From the NCBI GenBank assembly GCA_014378155.1, contig JACMOF010000190.1:1-8374 (forward strand): DNA of 8,374 bases, in the 5' to 3' direction. A program made the position numbers and the translations under genes. Positions 1 through 6,563 of the stretch are shown here, in pieces. The DNA comes from Caulobacter sp. Lineage in GTDB: Bacteria > Pseudomonadota > Alphaproteobacteria > Caulobacterales > Caulobacteraceae. The notes under the pieces are model-generated. The model had not been told where the DNA came from, ran no database searches, and saw only the letters and a list, made by a program, of their open reading frames with translations. How positions within the stretch are numbered: position 1 is the first letter of the stretch; each line of letters opens with the position of its first letter.

Positions 1-139
1 AGCGGCCAGGTGGGGGCAAGTGTGTGTGGTCTAACGCCCCTTACGCGGCCCTTACGCCGCCGCCACGAACCCGAATGGATCGCTTACGCCCTCCAGAGCG
101 ACAACGGCGGCGTCAAGTCCTCGCGCCCGGAGCCCTCCC

Positions 140-370
140 ATGGCCCTCTCGCCCCGTCACAAGTTCGTCTCGCTGCTGCTGGCCTTGGCCGGCATAGGCG
201 GGTTTGTCTTGCTGCTCGCCCTGGCCGCCCACCACCCCGCCGCCGCGCCCATCCTGCGTATCCTCGCCTTGCTGTGGCTGATCGCCGCCGGCGCGTCCAA
301 GCTGGTCTTCGACCTGACCGAGAGCGCGGGGCCGCCGTCCCCCCACCGTCCGCGAACCCCACAGCGCTAG
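140..370 (+). CDS. small two-helix membrane protein, unknown function
   Basis: A 76-residue protein that I do not recognise as a named family. After a short basic start (Arg6, His7, Lys8) there are two hydrophobic stretches at about residues 9-29 and 37-55, separated by a His/Pro/Ala-rich turn (AHHPAAAP). The tail is hydrophilic and Pro/Arg-rich. This predicts a small inner-membrane hairpin protein. A CGGAG ribosome binding site at 128-132 sits 7 nt before the ATG, which supports this frame over the longer overlapping frames on both strands; those give low-complexity Arg/Pro/Gly translations. It lies about 160 nt upstream of rplK on the same strand, possibly read in the same direction, but nothing ties its function to ribosomes. 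It could still be a chance ORF in GC-rich DNA, though the membrane pattern and ribosome binding site make a real gene more likely. Confidence 0.6.
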   Translation: MALSPRHKFVSLLLALAGIGGFVLLLALAAHHPAAAPILRILALLWLIAAGASKLVFDLTESAGPPSPHRPRTPQR

Positions 371-415
371 ACTCCCCGTCCCCCACCTGCTAAACGCCGC
401 GCCTCGCGCCAGGAC

Positions 416-457
416 TTGCGTCTCGGGGCGTGCTTGCCGTTATCGGCAGGCTTAAAT
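416..457 (+). promoter_or_regulatory. possible promoter for rplKA (weak)
   Basis: Two overlapping readings are possible. TTGCGT at 416-421 with TTATCG at 440-445 (18 nt apart) would start RNA near 452, just before the L1 hairpin. Alternatively TTGCCG at 434-439, a 10-nt gap and GCTTAAAT at 450-457 resemble the Caulobacter housekeeping pattern (TTGACG, short spacer, GCTANAWC), but RNA would then start inside the L1 stem and remove its 5' strand. Within this stretch TGCCG and CGGCA (435-439, 444-448) also form a small hairpin with a TTAT loop and no T-run. Transcription from genes upstream of the window is equally possible. Confidence 0.25.
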
Positions 458-487
458 CCGTGGGAGGGCCGCCAGCCCGGACCACGG
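458..487 (+). promoter_or_regulatory. L1-binding leader hairpin of the rplKA mRNA
   Basis: The leader can fold into an outer stem CCGTGG (458-463) with CCACGG (482-487) and an inner stem GGGC (466-469) with GCCC (475-478). The loop is CGCCA, and an asymmetric internal loop has GA on the 5' side and GGA on the 3' side. A GTGGGAG strand facing CCAC across such an internal loop is the known recognition pattern of ribosomal protein L1, both on 23S rRNA and on the mRNA of its own operon. Its position 45 nt before the rplK start, with rplA as second gene, fits the classical feedback loop in which free L1 represses translation of L11 and L1. The structure is seen directly; the function is inferred from the family. 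Confidence 0.8.
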
Positions 488-532
488 CCACACAGCGAAG
501 GCCGCTAAACCCGGCTTTCTTGAGAGGATACA

Positions 533-964
533 ATGGCTAAGAAGATCCTGGGCTATATCAAGCTCCAGGTGAAGGCCGGCTCCGCCACGCCTTCACCGCC
601 CATCGGCCCCGCACTGGGCCAGCGCGGCGTCAACATCATGGGCTTCTGCAAGGAGTTCAACGCGCGCACCGAGAACGTCGAAAAGGGCACCCCCCTGCCG
701 ACCGTGATCACCGTGTACCAAGACAAGTCGTTCACCTTCGTCACCAAGACGCCCCCGGCGACGCACTACCTGAAGCAGATCACCGGCCTGAAGTCCGGCG
801 CGAAGCTGACCGGTCGCGAAACCGTCGGTGAAGTCACGCGCAGCCAGCTGCGCGAGATCGCCGGAAAGAAGATGAAGGACCTGAACGCCAACGACATCGA
901 GGCCGCGGCCAAGATCATCGAAGGCTCCGCCAAGGCCATGGGCCTTAAGATCGTGGAGGCCTAG
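533..964 (+). CDS. rplK: 50S ribosomal protein L11
   Basis: L11 (143 residues, full family length) binds the GTPase-associated region of 23S rRNA in the large subunit and helps position translation factors. The N-terminal domain carries the Pro-rich signature [11 protein letters not shown] (residues 22-32) followed by [14 protein letters not shown]. The C-terminal rRNA-binding domain runs from about residue 75 and ends with the helix [20 protein letters not shown]. The ATG is preceded by GAGAGG (522-527) 5 nt upstream and begins the typical MAKK N-terminus. It is the first gene of an L11-L1 pair under the L1-type leader hairpin; only 3 nt separate it from rplA. Nothing is missing or altered. 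Confidence 0.98.
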   Translation: MAKKILGYIKLQVKAGSATPSPPIGPALGQRGVNIMGFCKEFNARTENVEKGTPLPTVITVYQDKSFTFVTKTPPATHYLKQITGLKSGAKLTGRETVGEVTRSQLREIAGKKMKDLNANDIEAAAKIIEGSAKAMGLKIVEA

Positions 965-967
965 ACC

Positions 968-1657
968 ATGGCCAAGCAACCCAAGCGCATCCAGGCCTGG
1001 ACCGGCGATCGCGAAGCCGCGCATGCCGTCGCCGAAGCCATCGCCCTCGTGAAGGCCAACGCCAACGCCAAGTTCGACGAGTCGGTCGAACTCTCGATCA
1101 ATCTCGGCGTCGATCCGCGCCACGCCGACCAACAGGTCCGCGGCGTCGTCAACCTGCCGTCGGGCACCGGCCGCGACGTTCGCGTCGCCGTTTTCGCCAA
1201 GGACGCCAAGGCGGCCGAAGCCACCGCGGCGGGCGCTGAACACGTCGGCGCCGAAGACCTGTACGAAAAGATCGTCGGCGGCTTCATGGATTTCGATCGC
1301 GTCATCGCGACCCCGGACATGATGGCCCTAGTCGGTCGCCTCGGTAAGGTGCTGGGCCCGCGCGGCCTGATGCCCAACCCGAAGGTCGGCACCGTGACCC
1401 CGAACGTGGGTCAAGCCGTGAAGGACGCCAAGGGCGGCGCCGTCGAGTTCCGCGTCGAGAAGGCGGGCATCGTCCACGCCGGCATCGGCAAGGTGTCGTT
1501 CACCGACGAAGCCCTGCTGATCAACGTCAAGGCGATGGTCGACGCTCTGGTCAAGGCCAAGCCGGCCGGCGCCAAGGGCATCTATGTGAAGCGTATCGGC
1601 CTGTCCTCGACGATGGGTCCGGGCTTCAAGATCGACGCCGCTTCGGTCAACGCCTAA
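968..1657 (+). CDS. rplA: 50S ribosomal protein L1
   Basis: L1 (229 residues, usual length) forms the mobile L1 stalk of the 50S subunit, which contacts tRNA leaving the E site. It also represses translation of its own operon. Seen in the sequence are the highly conserved [14 protein letters not shown] (residues 129-142) and the later block [13 protein letters not shown] in domain II, with the C-terminal part returning to domain I and ending [10 protein letters not shown]. The start is supported by GGAGG at 955-959, inside the last codons of rplK and 8 nt before the ATG, so the two genes are likely translationally coupled. A strong terminator follows 26 nt after the stop, so the operon ends here and does not run on to rplJ and rplL. 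Confidence 0.98.
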   Translation: MAKQPKRIQAWTGDREAAHAVAEAIALVKANANAKFDESVELSINLGVDPRHADQQVRGVVNLPSGTGRDVRVAVFAKDAKAAEATAAGAEHVGAEDLYEKIVGGFMDFDRVIATPDMMALVGRLGKVLGPRGLMPNPKVGTVTPNVGQAVKDAKGGAVEFRVEKAGIVHAGIGKVSFTDEALLINVKAMVDALVKAKPAGAKGIYVKRIGLSSTMGPGFKIDAASVNA

Positions 1658-1683
1658 GCGACTTCGGACTCTGAGTTAGCGAA

Positions 1684-1719
1684 CGGGCGCTGGAGCCATC
1701 CAGCGCCCGCTTTGCGTTT
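1684..1719 (+). terminator. intrinsic terminator after rplA
   Basis: A perfect 10-bp stem, CGGGCGCTGG (1684-1693) with CCAGCGCCCG (1700-1709), closes a 6-nt AGCCAT loop. It is followed by CTTTGCGTTT, a T-enriched though interrupted tail. Its position directly after rplA and before an independent promoter makes a rho-independent terminator the natural reading. Confidence 0.85.
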
Positions 1720-1729
1720 GGAGCCTGAG

Positions 1730-1758
1730 TTGGCGACGCGTCTAGCCGATGTTATATT
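1730..1758 (+). promoter_or_regulatory. promoter of the vapBC unit
   Basis: TTGGCG (1730-1735) and TATATT (1753-1758) are separated by 17 nt, close to the standard bacterial promoter, and predict an RNA start near 1765. This AT-rich -10 stands out from the GC-rich surroundings. The -10 lies in the spacer of the inverted repeat described at 1739-1769, so a bound repressor would block it. Confidence 0.7.
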
Positions 1759-1769
1759 CCGGCTAGACG
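1739..1769 (+). promoter_or_regulatory. inverted-repeat operator of the vapBC module
   Basis: CGTCTAGCCG (1739-1748) and CGGCTAGACG (1760-1769) are perfect reverse complements, separated by 11 nt that hold the -10 element. The right arm runs into the ribosome binding site ACGGAGGT (1767-1774). This is the usual layout for autoregulation of a type II toxin-antitoxin operon, where the VapBC complex binds a palindrome over the promoter. The repeat is seen directly; binding is inferred. Confidence 0.75.
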
Positions 1770-1779
1770 GAGGTTTCCG

Positions 1780-2019
1780 ATGCCCTTCCATGTCCGAGAC
1801 GCCGAGGCCGACGCGATGTTGCGGCAATATGCCGAGGACAACCACGTTGGCATTACCGAGGCCATCAAGCTGGCCGTACGCCGGGCGCGCGAGGCGGATG
1901 ACAAGGTGCGGGCTGAAAAGCTGGCGCGCATGGACGCCATTTTGGCGGAGTTCGACGCCGTGCCTAGAACCGGTCTGACGGCGGACAAGGCTTTCTTCGA
2001 CATGATCAACGGCGACTGA
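1780..2019 (+). CDS. vapB: VapB-type antitoxin (PSK/Rv0623-like family)
   Basis: A 79-residue antitoxin-like protein. The N-terminus MPFHVRDAEADAMLRQYAEDNHVGI resembles the short DNA-binding strand-helix-helix seen in PSK-family VapB proteins, with TEAIKLAVRRAREADDK continuing as a helix. The C-terminal part (about residues 45-79) would wrap around and neutralise the toxin, ending near FFDMINGD. The start is set by ACGGAGGT 5 nt before the ATG. The stop overlaps the toxin's ATG by one base (TGATG), the normal arrangement for coupled antitoxin-toxin translation. It should repress its own promoter through the inverted repeat just upstream. The family call rests on the N-terminal pattern plus the partner gene. 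Confidence 0.85.
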   Translation: MPFHVRDAEADAMLRQYAEDNHVGITEAIKLAVRRAREADDKVRAEKLARMDAILAEFDAVPRTGLTADKAFFDMINGD

Positions 2020-2414
2020 TGTTCGTCGACGCGTCGGCCTGGACAGCCATCGTCCTAAACGAGCCCGAACGCGACCGGCTGCGCATTGCCTTGGCTGCCG
2101 CGACAATTGTTTTGACCTCGCCGATCGCCAACTGGGAGACGGTTCGCGCCGTGGCAAGAGAGACGGCGGATGAAATATCGCAGGCCAGCGCGCGTCTGGC
2201 CGCCTTCCAGGCCAGCGTTGGCGCACGACTCGTGGATATCGGCGCCGCCGAAGGTGATCTCGCCCTCGTCGCTCACGCTCGCTTTGGCAAGGGCGTGCAT
2301 CCCGCCAAGCTGAACATGGGCGATTGCTTCGCCTACGCCTGTGCCCGGACCAACGGCGTGCCGTTGCTTTATAAAGGCGACGACTTCGCCCTGACCGACA
2401 TCGAGCCTGGGTGA
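2019..2414 (+). CDS. vapC: VapC-type PIN-domain ribonuclease toxin
   Basis: A 131-residue PIN-domain protein, the normal size for VapC toxins, which are Mg-dependent RNases (often cutting tRNA or rRNA). The expected acidic residues are visible: Asp4 in MFVDASAW, Glu40 in SPIANWET, Asp102 in NMGDCFAYA, and the Asp121-Asp122 pair in LLYKGDDF. All active-site positions therefore appear intact, and the toxin is probably functional. It is translated from an ATG overlapping the vapB stop. Its own TGA overlaps the GTG of the next gene by 4 nt (GTGA), which is unusual for a mobile toxin-antitoxin cassette and suggests that it sits in a longer operon. The RNA target cannot be read from the sequence. 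Confidence 0.92.
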   Translation: MFVDASAWTAIVLNEPERDRLRIALAAATIVLTSPIANWETVRAVARETADEISQASARLAAFQASVGARLVDIGAAEGDLALVAHARFGKGVHPAKLNMGDCFAYACARTNGVPLLYKGDDFALTDIEPG

Positions 2415-3625
2415 CCGCACCCCAGACCCCAGACGTCGCCGTGATCGGCGGCGGGCCGGCCGGGCTGATGGCGGCCGAGGTGCTGAGCGGGGCGGGGCTG
2501 TCGGTGGCGGTTTACGAGCGCATGCCGACCCTGGGGCGCAAGTTCCTGATGGCCGGGCGCGGCGGGCTGAACCTGACCCATTCGGAGGACTTCGAGCGGC
2601 TCGCCGAGCGCTACGGCGCGGCGAGCGCGACGCTGCGGTCGCTGCTGGAGGCCTTTAAGCCGGCCGATCTGATCGCCTGGGCCAAAGGGCTGGGGCAGGC
2701 GACCTTCGTCGGCTCCAGCGGCCGGGTGTTTCCGAAGGCGCTGAAGGCCTCGCCGCTGCTGCGGGCTTGGATCGCGCGGCTGGAGGAGCAGGGGGTTGCG
2801 TTCAACACCCGCTCGACCTGGACAGGGTGGGATGCGACCGGAGCATTGAGCTTCGACACCGCTGATGGCGTCCAGACGGTGCGGCCGCGCGCCACGATCC
2901 TGGCCCTCGGCGGCGCCAGCTGGGCGCGGTTGGGCTCGGACGGCGCCTGGGCGGCGCTGCTGGCGGCGCGAGGTGCTGTGATGGCGCCGTTCCGGCCGGC
3001 CAATGTCGGGTTCACGGTCGCCTGGACGGCGCTGTTCCGCGAGCGCTTCGCCGGATCACCGCTGAAGAACATTGGCCTGAGCTTCGAGGGTGCGACGTCG
3101 CGCGGCGACGCCCTGGCCGCTGGCTATGGCCTGGAGGGCGGGGCGGTCTACGCCCTCTCAGCCGCCTTGCGCGACGCGGTCGAGGCGCGGGGATCCGCAA
3201 CGCTCGTGGTCGATCTGCGGCCCGACGTGTCGGAGGCTCAACTGACCGCGCGCCTGTCGCGGCCACGGGGAGGCCAGTCGCTGTCAAGTTGGCTGCGCAA
3301 GGCCGCCCGCCTGTCGCCGGTCGAGATCGGCCTGCTGCGCGAGGCCCACGGCGTGGCCCTGCCGGTCGCGCCCGACGCCTTGGCGGCGGCGATCAAGGCC
3401 GCGCCGATCGTGCTGACCGGCGTCCAGGGTCTTGAACGTGCGATCTCCTCGGCCGGCGGGCTGAGGTTCGACAGTCTCGACGGGCTGGAGCTGAGGGGCG
3501 TTCCCGGCGTGTTCGTGGCCGGCGAAATGCTGGACTGGGAGGCTCCGACCGGCGGGTACCTGCTGCAAGCCTGTTTCGCCACGGGCGTGGCGGCGGCGCG
3601 AGCGGTGGTGGATCGGTTTGGCTAG
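2411..3625 (+). CDS. FAD-dependent flavoprotein, HI0933 / PP_4765-like family
   Basis: A 404-residue soluble oxidoreductase of the HI0933/BaiN-like flavoprotein group, closest in layout to the PP_4765-type subfamily (TIGR03862). Their reactions are mostly unproven. The N-terminal dinucleotide-binding fold has GGGPAG (residues 13-18) with an acidic residue after strand two (Glu36). The family block GRKFLMAGRGGLNLTHSE follows at 42-59. The C-terminal FAD-binding motif is VFVAGEMLDWEAPTGGYLLQ (about 367-386). The GTG start is the only one that keeps the whole Rossmann N-terminus. It overlaps the vapC stop and has little ribosome binding site of its own, so translation is probably coupled to vapC. 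Substrate and electron partner cannot be deduced. Confidence 0.9.
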   Translation: MTAPQTPDVAVIGGGPAGLMAAEVLSGAGLSVAVYERMPTLGRKFLMAGRGGLNLTHSEDFERLAERYGAASATLRSLLEAFKPADLIAWAKGLGQATFVGSSGRVFPKALKASPLLRAWIARLEEQGVAFNTRSTWTGWDATGALSFDTADGVQTVRPRATILALGGASWARLGSDGAWAALLAARGAVMAPFRPANVGFTVAWTALFRERFAGSPLKNIGLSFEGATSRGDALAAGYGLEGGAVYALSAALRDAVEARGSATLVVDLRPDVSEAQLTARLSRPRGGQSLSSWLRKAARLSPVEIGLLREAHGVALPVAPDALAAAIKAAPIVLTGVQGLERAISSAGGLRFDSLDGLELRGVPGVFVAGEMLDWEAPTGGYLLQACFATGVAAARAVVDRFG

Positions 3626-3686
3626 AGCCGGACAACGGACGGGGACAGTCACGTGTGCCTGCCCGCATCCAGGCCCGCCTCGGCGA

Positions 3687-5045
3687 CTATTTCATCGCCG
3701 CCCGTATCTTCGCCGCCATCGCCTCGATCGCCTGGGGATCGCCCTTCTCATGCTCGACGAACATCAGCGGCTTGCCGGCCGCGCGGGGGATGACGTGGAT
3801 GTGCAGGTGCGGCACGCTTTGGCCGACGCCGTTGTTCTGGACAATGGTGAAGCCCTCGACCCCCAGGCCGTCGACCTGGGCCTGGCCCACGCGGGCGGCC
3901 ACGGCCATGATCCGCGACAGGTCCTGCGGCGAGACCTCCAGGATGTTTCGGGCCTTGGAAGTCTTGGAGATCACCAGCACATGGCCGGGCTCGGCGGGCG
4001 CGTAGTCCATGAAGGCCAGCACCTGGTCGTCCTCGTAGACCTTGGGCACGACGACCTCGCCACGCAGGATCTTGGCAAAGGGGTTGGCCTCGTCATAGGG
4101 CGCGCTCAGCGGAATCTGCGGCGTGCCCGGCTTGGCGCTCGCCGGATCGAAGCGGCCTAGCCAGCGGATCACCTCGCCCTCCAGCGCGATGCGCGCGTCG
4201 GAGAAGCTGTGGTCGGTGTCCATGTAGGTTTCGGTCAAGGCGTTGGCCTGGGCGGCCCGGACTGCGGCCGCCAGCTTGCGCATGGTCGGCGCCCTGGCAT
4301 GTTCGGCGCCGATCATCAGCACGGGACGGCTGGCGATCCGGGCGCTCAGCGCTTCCAGATTCAGCTTGGCGGCGTTCTCCTCAATCTCCTTGACGAGCAA
4401 CTCGGCGTTGGTCCCGGCCAGGGGAAGGGTGTCGGGCCGCATCTTGTCGGCGGCCGCCTTGCGCGTGGCGGGGCTGGTGATCTGGGCCGCGTTCTTGCCG
4501 ATGTCCCAGGCGTCGATCAGTACGGTTCCGGCCACGCGTGGCTCGGTGGACGCGGCGTCAGCGGCCATGAAGCCGCCCATGCTGTGGCCGGCCACCACGA
4601 TCCTGGTGGTGTCGATATGGTATTTGGCGACATTGGCTGGGTCGAACAGGAAGGCCGTGGCCGCCTCGCCGTCGACCCGGGCATTGGCGAACGAGAACTT
4701 GCCGGGGCTGCCCCACGAGCCGCGATAATTGATCTTCAGCACATTCCAGCCGGCCCGGCGCACGGCCTGCATCAGGTCGATATTGGTCTCGTTGCCGGGG
4801 AAGCCGTGCAGGAACAGCATCGTCGGATGCGGCTGATCGCCCGAGGCCAGGTACATCAGCGCGTTGACGCCCACCCCGCCCGTCGAAACGGTGAAGGCGG
4901 CCATGTCGGCCGGATGGGCAGCGTCTCGCGGCGGATCGGCGATCACCGCCTTGGGGATCGGCGGGACGCGCGGCCCGGCGTGGGCCGGCGCGGTGAGGCC
5001 GATGAGCATCAGGGCGGCGAAGCCGGCGGTGATCTGGCGTTTCAT
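3687..5045 (-). CDS. exported alpha/beta hydrolase fused to a HIT-domain protein
   Basis: A 452-residue protein with three visible parts. Residues 1-23 are a Sec signal peptide (MKRQ, hydrophobic core, AHA before the likely cleavage). Residues ~45-300 are an alpha/beta hydrolase with an oxyanion stretch HGFPG (80-84), nucleophile elbow GHSMGG (Ser155), a likely acid near Glu248 and catalytic His279 in DTDHSF. After a Pro-rich linker (~300-316), residues ~317-430 are a full HIT domain opening PYDEANPFAKILRGE, with FTIVQNNG and the triad PHLHIHVIPR (His413, 415, 417). HIT proteins normally hydrolyse or transfer nucleotides in the cytoplasm, so joining one to a signal peptide is odd. No in-frame ATG, GTG or TTG lies at the HIT boundary, which argues against two separate genes. 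AGGGGA (5051-5056) lies 5 nt before the ATG. The hydrolase substrate is unknown. Confidence 0.88.
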   Translation of the reverse strand: MKRQITAGFAALMLIGLTAPAHAGPRVPPIPKAVIADPPRDAAHPADMAAFTVSTGGVGVNALMYLASGDQPHPTMLFLHGFPGNETNIDLMQAVRRAGWNVLKINYRGSWGSPGKFSFANARVDGEAATAFLFDPANVAKYHIDTTRIVVAGHSMGGFMAADAASTEPRVAGTVLIDAWDIGKNAAQITSPATRKAAADKMRPDTLPLAGTNAELLVKEIEENAAKLNLEALSARIASRPVLMIGAEHARAPTMRKLAAAVRAAQANALTETYMDTDHSFSDARIALEGEVIRWLGRFDPASAKPGTPQIPLSAPYDEANPFAKILRGEVVVPKVYEDDQVLAFMDYAPAEPGHVLVISKTSKARNILEVSPQDLSRIMAVAARVGQAQVDGLGVEGFTIVQNNGVGQSVPHLHIHVIPRAAGKPLMFVEHEKGDPQAIEAMAAKIRAAMK

Positions 5046-5103
5046 GAGGGTCCCCTGAGGCAGCGGTCTCTGTTATGCGGAAATATGGGCGCATGGCCAG
5101 TCC

Positions 5104-5123
5104 GCCTCGCGCTTCGCGGAGGC
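5104..5123 (-). terminator. stem-loop between aminotransferase and hydrolase-HIT gene, doubtful terminator
   Basis: GCCTCGCG (5104-5111) can pair with CGCGGAGGC (5115-5123) across a CTT loop, giving 8 bp with one bulged G. It lies in the 104-nt gap between two leftward genes, downstream of the aminotransferase. Read leftward it is followed by GGACTGGCC and not a T-run, so termination is uncertain. It could instead be part of the leader of the hydrolase-HIT gene. Confidence 0.3.
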
Positions 5124-5149
5124 TCTTCCCTTTCTCCATTAAGAGAGGG

Positions 5150-6469
5150 TCAATCCACCCCCGCCAGCGCCGCCCGGATGGTGTCCACCACCTGATCGAC
5201 CTGCGCTTCCTCGATGATCAACGGCGGCGACAGGGCGATGATGTCGCCGGTCACCCGCACCAGAAGCCCCTGGTCGAAGGCCGTCTCGAAGGCCGCCATG
5301 GCGCGGGCCGTGGGGGCGCCCAGACGGGGCTCCAGTTCGATGCCGGCGATCAGGCCGAAGTCGCGGATGTCGATGACATGGCGGGCGTCTTTCAGCGAAT
5401 GCACGGCGGCGCGCCAATAGGGCTCCATCGCCAGAGCGCGGTTGAACAGGTCCTCTTCCTGGTAGACCTCCAGCGCCGCCAGTCCTGCCGCGCAGGCCAG
5501 CGGGTGGGCCGAATAGGTGTAGCCGTGGAAGAGCTCGATGGGGGCGTCGGCGCCGTCCATCATCGCCTGGTAGATTCCTTCGGACGCGGCGACGGCGCCG
5601 GCCGGGACGGCGGCGTTGGTGAGGCCCTTGGCCATGCAGATCATGTCGGGGATCACCCCGAAGCGCTCGGCGGCGAAGGCCGCGCCGACCCGGCCAAACC
5701 CGGTGATTACCTCATCGAAGATCAGCAGGATGTCGTGCTTGTCGCAGATCGCCCGCAGGCGTTGCAGGTAGCCTTCGGGCGGGACGAGCACGCCCGTCGA
5801 GCCCGCCACAGGCTCGACGATCACGGCGGCGATGTTGCTGGCGTCATGCAGGGCGACGATCGCTTCCAAGGCGTCGGCCAACCCGGCGCCGTTCTTCGGC
5901 AGACCCTGGCTGAACAGGTTGCCCTCCACGCCATGGGTGTGCGGCAGGTGATCGACGCCGGTCAGCAAGCTTCCGAAATACATCCGGTTCTTGGGGATTC
6001 CGCCCACCGATATGCCCCCGAAGCCGACGCCGTGATAGCCGCGCTCGCGGCCAATCAGCCGGGTCTTGGTCCCCTTGCCGCGGGCGCGGTGATAGGCCAG
6101 GGCGATCTTCAGGGCGGTGTCGACCGACTCCGAGCCCGAGCCGGTGAAGAAGATGCGGTCCAGGCCCTTGGGCGTGATCTGGGCGATACGGCTGGCGAAG
6201 GCGAAGGCGGCGGGGTGGCCCATGTTGAAGCTCGGCGCATAGTCCATTTCTCCGGCCTGACGGCGAATGGCCTCGACGATCTTGGGCCGGTTGTGCCCGG
6301 CGTTGACGCACCACAGGCCCGAGGTGGCGTCGAGGATCTGGCGGCCGTCGGGGGTGTAATAGTGCATGCCCTCAGCGCGGCTCAGCAGGCGCGGATTGGC
6401 CTTGAAGCGCCTGTTGGGCGTGAACGGCATCCAGAAGGCGTCGAGGTCGTTGGCGCGGATGTCGGCCAT
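5150..6469 (-). CDS. omega-amino acid:pyruvate aminotransferase (class III, PLP)
   Basis: A 439-residue class III aminotransferase of the beta-alanine/omega-amino acid:pyruvate group. These cytoplasmic enzymes move an amino group from a terminal amine or beta-amino acid to pyruvate. Visible landmarks are DAFWMPFTPNRRF at the N-terminus, GLWCVNAGH (51-59), the phosphate-binding GSGSESVDTALK (110-121), YHG (145-147), VEPVAGSTG (218-226), Asp252 in FDEVITGFGR, PLP-lysine Lys281 in MAKGLTNAAVPAG, and RVTGDIIALSPPL (405-417). The ATG at 6469 is preferred over one 57 codons upstream because GGAGA (6476-6480) precedes it, the family starts here, and the extension would run through the promoter and operator. 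It is divergent from a GntR regulator, with a palindrome 36 nt upstream of the start. Exact substrate is not determined. Confidence 0.95.
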   Translation of the reverse strand: MADIRANDLDAFWMPFTPNRRFKANPRLLSRAEGMHYYTPDGRQILDATSGLWCVNAGHNRPKIVEAIRRQAGEMDYAPSFNMGHPAAFAFASRIAQITPKGLDRIFFTGSGSESVDTALKIALAYHRARGKGTKTRLIGRERGYHGVGFGGISVGGIPKNRMYFGSLLTGVDHLPHTHGVEGNLFSQGLPKNGAGLADALEAIVALHDASNIAAVIVEPVAGSTGVLVPPEGYLQRLRAICDKHDILLIFDEVITGFGRVGAAFAAERFGVIPDMICMAKGLTNAAVPAGAVAASEGIYQAMMDGADAPIELFHGYTYSAHPLACAAGLAALEVYQEEDLFNRALAMEPYWRAAVHSLKDARHVIDIRDFGLIAGIELEPRLGAPTARAMAAFETAFDQGLLVRVTGDIIALSPPLIIEEAQVDQVVDTIRAALAGVD

Positions 6470-6504
6470 GGCGGGTCTCCGTACAGGCTTGCCCAAGGAC
6501 TTGC

Positions 6505-6518
6505 ATTGTGATCGCAAT
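6505..6518. promoter_or_regulatory. palindromic operator upstream of the omega-aminotransferase gene
   Basis: ATTGTGATCGCAAT is a 14-bp palindrome with one mismatched pair, placed in the divergent intergenic region 36-49 nt before the aminotransferase ATG. It shares the core TGTGATCRCA with the perfect palindrome at 7416-7431. Palindromes of this kind are typical of GntR/FadR-type repressors, and the regulator at 6622 is the obvious candidate binder. The site is seen; the binding is inferred. Confidence 0.6.
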
Positions 6519-6563
6519 TGCGGGCCTTCTGGCAAGGTCAATCGGGCAGGGCGCGGATGTGTC

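Noticed and set aside
46..100. Three copies of CTTACGC near the left edge
   Set aside because: Short, irregularly spaced and in GC-rich sequence; no evidence of a functional repeat or binding site.
10..393. Overlapping Arg/Pro-rich plus- and minus-strand ORFs at the left end
   Set aside because: Low-complexity translations; only the 140-370 frame has a ribosome binding site and a sensible membrane pattern.
593..1243. Minus-strand ORF of 216 codons across rplK and rplA
   Set aside because: It lies opposite two unmistakable ribosomal protein genes and its translation is low complexity.
4209..5195. Long plus-strand ORF (328 codons) opposite the hydrolase-HIT gene
   Set aside because: Antisense shadow; Gly-rich translation without motifs, whereas the minus strand carries intact catalytic signatures.
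5075..6511. Long plus-strand ORF (478 codons) opposite the omega-aminotransferase
   Set aside because: It is the antisense shadow of a clearly conserved aminotransferase in GC-rich DNA; the translation is low-complexity Gly/Arg/Asp/Gln-rich with no recognisable domain.
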